Assembly (NCBI GenBank): GCA_050013915.1
Contig: JBEKEI010000062.1
Span: 1 to 23,027 of the forward strand
Direction of reading: 5' to 3'
DNA length: 23,027 nt
Origin: Roseiarcus sp050013915
Lineage (GTDB): Bacteria > Pseudomonadota > Alphaproteobacteria > Rhizobiales > Beijerinckiaceae
A model generated the notes under the pieces. It saw nothing but the letters and a program-made list of their open reading frames with translations. It searched no databases and was not told the origin of the DNA. Made by a program: the position numbers and the translations under genes. Numbering within the stretch: the first letter of the stretch is position 1; each line of letters opens with the position of its first letter. Below, piece by piece: positions 1-6,905 of the stretch.

Positions 1-444
1 CCGCGCGCGGCGGCGCCCCGGGTCGCGTCGCCCGACAAATCCTTTCGTTTTGGATACATTTGGAAATACATTTTGCGGCCGATCGAGCAAAATCAGAGGA
101 TTGCAGGCAAATTGAAGCCCGCTCCGGGCTCTTCGGCGCGCCGCCGTCCGACCGCCGCGCGCGGCGACGGCGCGCGCCTTGTCCCAGTCGGCCCGCTTGG
201 CGGGTTCGTCGAGCCTGGCGGTCTGCAGGCGGACATGCGCCCCGGCCGGATCGACGTCGCGCAACGCCAGCGTCCGCCCGACGATCCTGCCGATCCGGCG
301 GGGCGGCGGATCCTCGGCTTCAGCGATCGACTCGGCGCTCCGTCCGCCCAGCGCGCGCTCCGTGATCCGATGCCGGCGGACTTCCCGCTCGGCTGCGCTG
401 ACGCGGACGGCGGGCGGCGGCGCGGGCGCTGCGGGATCGGGCAT
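1..444 (-). pseudogene. Possible decayed small helix-turn-helix protein, runs off left edge
   Basis: An open frame starts at ATG 444 on the minus strand and has no stop before the window edge (148 codons). Residues about 15-90 look protein-like: a charged helical start, a segment resembling a helix-turn-helix (SAESIAEA, then RRIGRIVGRTLALRDVDPA), and then AHVRLQTARLDEPAKRAD. From memory this resembles small alphaproteobacterial proteins of unknown function with a 'DPxxxxxxLQxARL' core. After about codon 105 the frame becomes Arg/Ala-rich and then enters AT-rich DNA that does not look coding, so the original 3' end is probably lost or frameshifted. No convincing ribosome-binding site is visible. 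The alternative is that GC-rich DNA keeps a meaningless frame open. No function is assigned. Confidence 0.3.
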
Positions 445-887
445 GGCGGGGCTCCTGCCGGGGGACCAATGGTGGGAGCATAGCCGATCTTTCTGAATAT
501 CGCAATAATATTCTCACATTTCTCTTTTACACTACGCTCAGGGCGGCGCAGACGGAGCGCCCGGTCGCCTCGGCGCTCGCAGGCAGCGCGGCCCCGCCGC
601 CGTCATCGCGCCCGGCGCGCTGGACGTGAGCTTCCACCGTCGGGCCGCCAAACGCCGCGCCGACCAGGCCGGCCTCGGTGCCAAGCGCACGCTCGCTGCG
701 TTGGCGCAGCCGCGAATCCCTGCTTGGCCCATCGACCGCGAGGATCGCGAGCGCGCCGTCGAACTCGAGGCGAATGGGAACCTCGCGCGCGCAGCGCCTG
801 CGCGGCGACGCCCGACGCATCGACCAAGCGAGAAACATCGTCGTTGAGATGTTGTTGACGAGATGCTAAGAATTTCCCGGACCAAAA
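445..887. other. Intergenic region without a supportable gene
   Basis: This stretch has no frame I can defend. About 490-535 is AT-rich and could carry a promoter, but I see no clean -35/-10 pair. The GC-rich part (540-840) is open in several frames on both strands with Arg/Ala/Pro-rich translations, as expected of random high-GC sequence. The 840-887 stretch just before the first gene is more AT-rich and is the likely leader of that gene; it contains TTGACG near 855 without a matching -10. Confidence 0.5.
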
Positions 888-2366
888 ATGTGTTGTTCGG
901 GATCGTTTGGGGGCCTATTGAATCAAGTTGTGCGCCCACCCGTCCAGGCTTTCGGCTCAAAATTTTCAAGGGCGACACTATCTTATCAGGCGCTTCAGGT
1001 CGTCGCAGCCGCGATAGACGGGGGTATGATCGTCATCGCTAGCGTTCTTGGCTTCACGTTATATCAAATATATATAATTGAATCTTCATTTAAACTAGAT
1101 GATGTGTTGTATTTGGGAATTATTATAGGTTTCTTTTTTGTAATACTTTCACGACACAGTGAATTATACAAAATAGAAACGCTCTGTAACCCGACGCCAT
1201 GGTTCAGAAGTCTGAGCGTTAACCTTTTTGTTTCTTTATTGATAGTTGGATCGCTTTTATTTTTGCTTAAGATTGGTGAACAATACTCTCGCGGATCTGT
1301 TGTTTGCCTCGGCGTCCTGGCCTTTTTGCTGGTCCCTCTTGGGCGCCTGTCGCTGGCTCATATCGCCGTGTGGGGGATCCGCAGCGGGCTCATCGCGGGA
1401 CGGCGGACCGTCCTCATCGGCGACGCCGTGGAACTCGAGAAGCTCGCCTTTTCCGATCTGCGTCGATTCGGAATCGAGGAGGTGGCGCGGGTTGGCGTCA
1501 TCCAGGGCGACGCCGGCGGCGGCCTCGGCGAGCGAGGCCGGCTCCAGATCGCCAGCGCGATCGCCCTTGCCCGCGAACTGCGCGCCGCCGAGTTCGTGCT
1601 GATGCTGCCATGGGGCCGGGAGCGACTGCTCGCCGAAGTCTGCGACCTCTTGCGTCCCTCACCGCTTTCGGTGCGGCTCCTGCCGGATTCCTCGATCCGC
1701 AATGTCCTCAGTCTCCAGCGCGACGGCCGATTGGACCCGGCGCTCGCCGTCGAGATACAGCGCGAACCCCTGGGCCGATGGGAGCGGCTGACCAAGCGCA
1801 CGCTCGACCTTTCGATTGCGCTCGCCGCCTTGACGCTGCTCGCGCCCCTGTTCCTGGTCACCGCTCTCGCCATCAGGCTCGATAGCGCGGGGCCGGCGCT
1901 GTTTCGGCAACGGCGCGTCGGATTCGACAACCGGGAATTCATGATCTTCAAATTCCGGACAATGACGACGGTCGATGACGGAGACGAGGTCGTCCAAGCG
2001 CGCCGCCACGATTCGCGCATCACCCGCGTCGGCCGACTGCTGCGCCGGTCCAGCATCGACGAGCTTCCGCAGCTGCTGAACGTCCTGCTGGGCGACATGT
2101 CGCTCGTCGGGCCGAGGCCTCACGCGATCGCGCATCACGATCGGTATGGCGCGCTCATCGCGAGCTATGCGCTGCGCCACAACGTCAAGCCCGGACTGAC
2201 CGGCATGGCCCAGATTCGCGGGCTGCGAGGGGAGACGCGGCACCTGGCCCAAATGGAAAAGCGCGTCGAACAGGACCTGTGGTACATCAACAACTGGTCC
2301 TTGGCGCTCGATCTCGTCATTCTCGCCGGAACCTGTCTGGTCGTCCTTCGTCAGGACGCCTATTGA
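888..2366 (+). CDS. Exopolysaccharide-initiating polyprenyl-phosphate sugar phosphotransferase (WcaJ/PssA-like)
   Basis: Predicted membrane enzyme that moves a sugar-1-phosphate (often glucose or galactose) from a UDP-sugar to undecaprenyl phosphate, the first step of exopolysaccharide or capsule repeat-unit assembly at the inner membrane. The 492-residue length fits the long family. Residues about 38-60, 73-88, 110-128 and 137-156 are hydrophobic membrane segments. A Rossmann-like middle domain begins near GRRTVLIGDA (171-180). The C-terminal bacterial sugar transferase domain (about 303-492) carries KRTLDL, a further membrane segment, FKFRTM, SIDELPQLLNVLLGDMSLVG, PRPH and KPGLTGMAQIRG. The start is uncertain: ATG 888 has no clear Shine-Dalgarno, while TTG 918 follows a GGGGG tract; both keep all domains. 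DNA for residues about 45-130 is strongly AT-rich, unlike the rest of the gene. It stands alone, with a long gap downstream. The family is clear; the sugar is not determinable. Confidence 0.9.
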   Translation: MCCSGSFGGLLNQVVRPPVQAFGSKFSRATLSYQALQVVAAAIDGGMIVIASVLGFTLYQIYIIESSFKLDDVLYLGIIIGFFFVILSRHSELYKIETLCNPTPWFRSLSVNLFVSLLIVGSLLFLLKIGEQYSRGSVVCLGVLAFLLVPLGRLSLAHIAVWGIRSGLIAGRRTVLIGDAVELEKLAFSDLRRFGIEEVARVGVIQGDAGGGLGERGRLQIASAIALARELRAAEFVLMLPWGRERLLAEVCDLLRPSPLSVRLLPDSSIRNVLSLQRDGRLDPALAVEIQREPLGRWERLTKRTLDLSIALAALTLLAPLFLVTALAIRLDSAGPALFRQRRVGFDNREFMIFKFRTMTTVDDGDEVVQARRHDSRITRVGRLLRRSSIDELPQLLNVLLGDMSLVGPRPHAIAHHDRYGALIASYALRHNVKPGLTGMAQIRGLRGETRHLAQMEKRVEQDLWYINNWSLALDLVILAGTCLVVLRQDAY

Positions 2367-3376
2367 CTCTGCGCCGGTCGGCCTTGCGGGGCCGGACGAG
2401 GCCTGAGCGCGCGCCCTGTCCGGCGACGCCTTCGGCCTGAGGGTCAGCGGAGGCGCGCCCCGGACGATCGGTCCATGATCGCCTTGAGATGACCATGTTC
2501 CTCCGCTACCGCGCGAGCATCGAGATCGAGGGCTCGGAAGCTGACGCCGCCCTTCGCGGCGCCCCGATCGTCGACGAGTTGATCGCCGGGCATGCGCCCG
2601 AGGCCTGGAGTTCGGGGCGCGCTTCGGCCCGCTGAAGAATGGCGCGCGCCATCGGGCCGCTCTGGCGCATCCGGCGGCGACGCCGCCTTGGCGCTGGAAC
2701 AGGCCGCGGACGGATCCGCCCCTTCCGGTTCGAGCTCCGGCGGGGCGACGCGTGCGAACCGGCTCGATCGATGACCGTAATCGCGGTCTCGACGCCGGCG
2801 AGGAGGAAGGGGGAACTGGAACGACAGCTCGCGGCCCTGCCGGCCGCGCCGACCGGATGCGATCGCGCCCCGGCGTTGCGCGCCGAGATCGGTCGCGCGA
2901 GACCGGCTCTTCACCTTCAAGCGACCATCCCGGCGTGGTCGAAGCCACGAACGACGCGTCGGTGCGCAGGCGGCGCCCGTGCGCGAACCAGCGAAAAGTC
3001 ACCAGCGGCGCCGCGCCATCTGGGCTGGGCGGGCCGAAGCGGATGGCCGAGCGATCATCGCCGCCCTGGCTCGAGCGCGGCGAAAGCTGCGAATCCGCGC
3101 TCAGCATTTGGGGCAGGCAAATACGTATCGTCAAATATGATCCTTTATTTAATTCCGATCTCGACACAATAAATACTTAGTTGCGACGTTTCAAGTAGCG
3201 CTTTTGCTATGTCTTATTATGTCGTTAGTCACATTCCCGTTTGTTATTGCCGATAATACGGTGCGATCGTGACATGGTAAATTCATTTCACGCATTTTGC
3301 TTACATTCCGACCGCTTCGCTTCAGCCGCGTTCAAAGGGTTCCGCCTAACCTAGTGTCGTCTCCAGGAGGCGAGCG
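2367..3376. other. Gene-poor kilobase; AT-rich leader at its right end
   Basis: No gene could be supported here. From 2367 to about 3110 the DNA is GC-rich and open in several overlapping frames on both strands, all with low-complexity Arg/Ala/Pro-rich translations. Isolated protein-like scraps occur, such as RRKGELERQLAALP on plus near 2805 and TFRWFAHGRR on minus near 2980, but they sit in different frames and do not join. This would fit decayed genes, though it is not proof. From about 3115 to 3340 the sequence turns AT-rich and looks like a regulatory leader for the peptidase gene at 3377. It contains a TATGTC repeat 10 bp apart (3208 and 3218) and a CGTGA/TCACG inverted pair (3268-3292). 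Confidence 0.5.
3362..3371 (+). promoter_or_regulatory. Ribosome-binding site of the BTLCP peptidase gene
   Basis: CCAGGAGGCG contains a near-consensus Shine-Dalgarno core (AGGAGG) at 3364-3369, 7 bases before ATG 3377. It is among the best ribosome-binding sites in the window and fixes the start of the downstream gene, which agrees with the signal peptide beginning at that methionine. Confidence 0.75.
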
Positions 3377-4435
3377 ATGGTGAAGTATCTGTTCTCCGCC
3401 TTCTTGAGCGCGCTGATCTGGCCGGCGAGCCTCTCGGCCGCCGGCGCCCTTCCCGCGGGGACCACCCTGCGCGACGACGGCTACACGCTGGCGCCGTTTT
3501 CCTTCGTCAGGTTCTGCGCGGACTATCCCGGCGAATGCCCGGCGTCCGGGAGTCGAGCGCGCGTGGCGCTCGACGCGTCGCGAATGGCGCAGCTGTCCGC
3601 GGTGAACATCGCGGTCAACGCCGAAATCGTCGCGACGCCCGATACGTCGAGGCTGCGCTATTGGCGCCTGAACGTCGCCGCAGGCGATTGCAACAGCTTC
3701 GCCGTTCAGAAGCGCCATGACCTGCTGGTGCGCGGCTGGCCCGCCGGGGCGCTCGCGCTGACCGTCGCGAAGACAGCCTCGGGCGAAGGGCATCTCGTCG
3801 TCACGGTGCGCACCGATCGGGGCGATCTCGTCCTCGACAATCTCCGCCCGGGGATCGTTTCCTGGCGGCAGACCGGCTACCGCTTCATCATGCGGCAATC
3901 GGCGAGCAACCCCCGGTTCTGGGTCGAACTGCATGGCGGACATCCGGACCAGACTTTCGGGGCGCGCGCCGTCGATCCGACCGACGAACTCGCCCGGCTG
4001 GACGGCCGCTTCGGCGCCGACGATCCCCGGGCGGCGGCGCTCCTGGCGTCTCCTGCCGGCGATCCGGGCGATCCTCCCGTCGCCGTCGAGGCGGGCGCGG
4101 GATCATCGGCCGGCGACGCTGCGCGCGCTCTTGCGCTCGGCGAGGGTTTGGCGAGCCTTCCGGCGGCGCCGCAGGGCGCCTCTCCCGCCGGGGAACCCGG
4201 CGCGCCGCAGCAGAGCCTCCGCAGGCCAGCCGGTGGCGGCGGCTTCGTCGCCGACATCGCCGCGTGGACGCGCCGAAACCTCGCGCCCGCCAGCCTGGCG
4301 CCCGTGGTCCGCGGCGCGATGATCGGCTTCGCCGACGCCGTCGACGCCCGGATCCTGGCCGAAGCCGCGCGAGCGCACACGCCCGACCCGGCGTTCGTGC
4401 GCGGGTTCGACGCCGCCGACGATCGTCTCATCTGA
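3377..4435 (+). CDS. Secreted transglutaminase-like cysteine peptidase (BTLCP family) with long Ala/Pro/Gly tail
   Basis: Predicted periplasmic cysteine peptidase of the bacterial transglutaminase-like (BTLCP, PF06035) family, to which LapG, the protease that releases surface adhesins, is related. Residues 1-22 form a signal peptide (basic start, hydrophobic core, ASLSA before the likely cut). The catalytic triad is visible: Cys105 in GDCNSF, His139 in GEGHLVVTV and Asp154 in LVLDNL, with KRHDLLVRGWP and RTDRGD as further family blocks. The domain ends near residue 185. The remaining 165 or so residues are an Ala/Gly/Pro-rich tail with no recognised domain, which makes the protein (352 residues) longer than the roughly 200 usual for the family. 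The gene stands alone between an AT-rich leader and a convergent gene ending at 4428, which it overlaps by 8 bp. The family is strongly supported; the substrate is unknown, and no LapA-like adhesin or LapD-like receptor is in the window. Confidence 0.85.
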   Translation: MVKYLFSAFLSALIWPASLSAAGALPAGTTLRDDGYTLAPFSFVRFCADYPGECPASGSRARVALDASRMAQLSAVNIAVNAEIVATPDTSRLRYWRLNVAAGDCNSFAVQKRHDLLVRGWPAGALALTVAKTASGEGHLVVTVRTDRGDLVLDNLRPGIVSWRQTGYRFIMRQSASNPRFWVELHGGHPDQTFGARAVDPTDELARLDGRFGADDPRAAALLASPAGDPGDPPVAVEAGAGSSAGDAARALALGEGLASLPAAPQGASPAGEPGAPQQSLRRPAGGGGFVADIAAWTRRNLAPASLAPVVRGAMIGFADAVDARILAEAARAHTPDPAFVRGFDAADDRLI

Positions 4436-5912
4436 GCCTGCCAGCGTCCGGCGGGCCGGTCGCATCGTCTTTTGCGTCCCGGCGCGCGCGCCGACCTCCG
4501 CGCGAAGCGCGCGCCCCGTTCCCCGATGAGATCGTCAGCGTCGAGGCCATGACGGCGGCGAAATAGACCGCGAATCCAGGGATCTGCGGCGAGAAATCGA
4601 CGATCGCGTGCAGGCTCGCCAGCAGCAGCGACGCCAGACCCATCGCCGGCGCGAATCGAAGTCTGCGCCGCCTGCGCAGGCCCCGGAGGCCGACGCCGAC
4701 GAGCGCCCCGTAGCCGGCGCACAGCGCGATCGCGAAGGGGAGGCCGAGGCCGAGATAGCCCTCGAGGAAGAAATTGTGGGCGCGGTCCCACACCCCGTGA
4801 ATGCCGGCGCATTCGGCCTTGCGGTAGGTCGGGAAGACGTCCTGGAACGTGGCGAACCCGGTCCCGAGCCAGGGATGGTCCTCGATCGCCTCGATTGTCG
4901 AGGCGAACGAGCACCAGCGCGCATCCGCCGCGCTCTGCGCCTCCATACGATGCAACGAGCGGCCGGCAAACAGCGCGAACAGGCCGACGATGAGGAGAAC
5001 GCCCGCCAGGGCGGCGGCGGTGCGGCGTCGTTCGCCCGGGTGCGGGTTTGGCGGATCGCCGGCGACGGGCCGCGCCGTCATCATGGCGACGCCGGCGACG
5101 GCGCCGGCGAAGCTCGCCCCGACCGCGCCCCGCGACTGGGTCAGGAACAACGCGAGGGCGACGATCAGGCACAGCAAGGCGTGCAGCAGCAAGGCCCCGT
5201 TCTCGTCGCGCCAGCCGATCTCGAGGGCGAGCGCCTTCCTGGCGAAGCCGGCGAGGCGAACGTTTCGCAAGGCTCGAAAGCCGAGCCCGAGATTCAGCAT
5301 CAGCGCGATCCCGAGGAACGTCCCGGCCGTGTTCCGGTTGACGAAGCTCGCCGTGAGGGAGCCGAGATAGAATCGCTTGGGCGCGAACAGCAGCTGGTCG
5401 GGCAAAAGCAGCTCCTGAAGAATGCCGAAGGCAGCATAGGCGGCGCCGAAATAGGCGAGGCCGCGCCAGAGCGCCAAGGCGCCCGCGTCGCCCTGGAACG
5501 AGGCCAGGGCGGACAGGAAGACGAGAAAAGGCAGCGCGAGCCTGGGCAGCGCGTCGATCGTCATCCCCGGGGCGACCGAGATCGTGCCCGGCGTGGGTCC
5601 GACGAGTTCGTTGACCGGTCGCCACGCCTCGTTCGCCAGACCCGCCGGCGCCGGCAGGATCTGAAGGATCGCGCACAGCATCAGCGCGGCGAGCAGGACG
5701 ATCGCGCCGGCGAAGAGACGGCCGGCCTCGGGGCTGTCGATGGGGAAGACCACCGATAGCGCCGCCAGCAGCGCGAAGACGATCGTTGCGACATAGGCGG
5801 GCGCCTCGGCCGCCGAACCGTAAGCGAGCGCCGTCCAGGCGATCGCCGCGAAGAAGACGCCCCTTGCGCAGAACCGAATTCCCCGAGCGGCGGAGAAATC
5901 GATGCGGCTCAT
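4428..5912 (-). CDS. O-antigen ligase/polymerase-like membrane protein (Wzy_C domain)
   Basis: A 494-residue multi-pass membrane protein of the O-antigen ligase/Wzy/EPS polymerase superfamily, which transfers or polymerises lipid-linked glycans on the periplasmic face of the inner membrane. Roughly ten hydrophobic segments are present. Family blocks in order are SFVNRNTAGTFL (189-200), TQSRGA (258-263) at the start of the Wzy_C domain, DHPWLGTGFATFQ (345-357) and RAHNFFLEGYLGLG (377-390) with the conserved His in the large periplasmic loop. ATG 5912 was chosen because its ATGA overlaps the stop of the upstream phosphatase gene, implying translational coupling. The frame is open further upstream, but that sequence is the phosphatase gene in another frame. 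The last 25 or so residues are a basic, polar cytoplasmic-type tail. The sequence alone does not separate ligase from polymerase; a polysaccharide role fits the locus. Confidence 0.85.
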   Translation of the reverse strand: MSRIDFSAARGIRFCARGVFFAAIAWTALAYGSAAEAPAYVATIVFALLAALSVVFPIDSPEAGRLFAGAIVLLAALMLCAILQILPAPAGLANEAWRPVNELVGPTPGTISVAPGMTIDALPRLALPFLVFLSALASFQGDAGALALWRGLAYFGAAYAAFGILQELLLPDQLLFAPKRFYLGSLTASFVNRNTAGTFLGIALMLNLGLGFRALRNVRLAGFARKALALEIGWRDENGALLLHALLCLIVALALFLTQSRGAVGASFAGAVAGVAMMTARPVAGDPPNPHPGERRRTAAALAGVLLIVGLFALFAGRSLHRMEAQSAADARWCSFASTIEAIEDHPWLGTGFATFQDVFPTYRKAECAGIHGVWDRAHNFFLEGYLGLGLPFAIALCAGYGALVGVGLRGLRRRRRLRFAPAMGLASLLLASLHAIVDFSPQIPGFAVYFAAVMASTLTISSGNGARASRGGRRARRDAKDDATGPPDAGRLR

Positions 5913-6646
5913 GGGCGCGGCTGCTCGAGCGCGGCGAGGCCGTCGGCGTCGATCCGGACAACCGACAGGCGATTGGTGGCGTAGGCGCCAGTGTCGACGT
6001 TGACGCGATTGGGGAGGAAATCGATTTCGGCGCCCGGCGTATGGCCATGGACGACGATGACCCCGAAGTCGCCGGCGAAGTTCAGGAAATCGCCGCGAAT
6101 CCAGGTGAGGTCCTCGATCGACTGGCGCGCGAGCGGAATGCCGGGCCTGATCCCCGCGTGGACGAAACAATAGCCGCCGAACACCCGCAGATTCTCGAGG
6201 GCGGACAGGAAACGCCGGTGCGCCGCCGGAAGCTTCTCGAGGAGGTCGCCGGGTCGGATGGTGCCGGCGCGCGCGAGCAAGGCCCTCGCTTCGACGCCGT
6301 AGGACAGGATTGTCTCCAGCCCGCCCACCGACCGCCATTCCTCGAAAGAGGCCTTGCCGCGCAGAAACGACTCCATGATCGCTTCGTGGTTGCCGCGCAG
6401 GAAGACCGTCCGAACGATCGCCGCGCGCGCCAGCAGCGTGTCGATCACCCCCTTCGAGTCCGGCCCCCGATCGACGTAGTCGCCCAGATAGATCTCGATC
6501 GATTTATCGCGGTCGCCGCGCCGGGCGATGTCGCGGTCGATGAGCGCCTGCGCCTTGGTCAGGCAATCGAGCCGGCCATGAATGTCGCCGATCGCATACA
6601 GCGTGAGGCCCCCGGGACTCGCGGGGTAGACTCGTTCGCCAGACAT
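5909..6646 (-). CDS. PPP-family metallophosphoesterase (serine/threonine phosphatase type)
   Basis: A 245-residue soluble enzyme of the calcineurin-like PPP family, with the two-metal phosphatase motifs in order: GDIHGR (20-25), GDYVDRG (55-61), GNHE (85-88), FVHAGIRPG, and VVHGHTPG near the C-terminus. All metal ligands expected of the family appear intact. ATG 6646 puts the first motif about 20 residues from the start, typical of bacterial members; the frame stays open for 65 residues upstream, but that part is Arg/Pro-rich and unlike the family. Its stop (5911-5909) overlaps the start of the ligase/polymerase gene (ATGA), so the two are probably co-transcribed and translationally coupled. 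Family members remove phosphate from proteins or act on small phosphoesters. A link to control of polysaccharide export is inferred from position only; no kinase partner is visible here. Confidence 0.88.
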   Translation of the reverse strand: MSGERVYPASPGGLTLYAIGDIHGRLDCLTKAQALIDRDIARRGDRDKSIEIYLGDYVDRGPDSKGVIDTLLARAAIVRTVFLRGNHEAIMESFLRGKASFEEWRSVGGLETILSYGVEARALLARAGTIRPGDLLEKLPAAHRRFLSALENLRVFGGYCFVHAGIRPGIPLARQSIEDLTWIRGDFLNFAGDFGVIVVHGHTPGAEIDFLPNRVNVDTGAYATNRLSVVRIDADGLAALEQPRP

Positions 6647-6905
6647 GAGGGGCCTCGGCCAGGAATCGTCGGCCGCCTGCCGCGCGTGCGGCAACGCGGA
6701 GAGACGCCTCATATCACAGCCGGGCGCGACGAACAGCGCCCCCAGATCGCTCGCGATCCTCGCACCCCGCGGCCGGGCGAAGCCCTTCCGCCGCCGGACT
6801 CGGCCGCTCGGTCGCGCCGGCAAGAGCGGCGGCGACGCCACCGCGCCAAATCGCTGCGGCGGCGATCCGAGCGGCGCGCCGCCGCTGACGTTCGTCGATT
6901 GGAAT
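6647..6905. other. Spacer upstream of the phosphatase-ligase pair
   Basis: This 259-bp GC-rich stretch separates the end of the Hint-domain gene from the phosphatase start. The phosphatase frame stays open through much of it on the minus strand, but its translation is Arg/Pro-rich. A clear promoter or terminator was not found. The promoter of the phosphatase-ligase pair may lie here, or the pair may be read through from the Hint gene upstream. Confidence 0.4.

Noticed and set aside
527..838. Minus-strand 103-codon frame upstream of the first gene
   Set aside because: No ribosome-binding site and no recognisable motif; several other frames are equally open there.
2372..2400. CGGCC/GGCCG stem after the first gene as an intrinsic terminator
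   Set aside because: Only a 5-bp stem with no T-tract, as expected by chance at this GC content.
1659..3167. Minus-strand open frame of 502 codons across the end of the first gene and the following gap
   Set aside because: Half of it is antisense to the sugar transferase domain. A short stretch (TFRWFAHGRRLRTDASFVAS) looks protein-like but the rest is low-complexity, so no gene was called.
2771..3172. Fragment with RRKGELERQLAALP resembling the coiled-coil linker of large serine recombinases
   Set aside because: Only about 15 residues fit; no resolvase catalytic domain, zinc ribbon or attachment site is nearby.
3877..6048. Minus-strand open frame of 723 codons overlapping the peptidase and ligase genes
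   Set aside because: Arg/Pro-rich frame-shifted shadow of the ligase and antisense of the peptidase; no ribosome-binding site and no domain.
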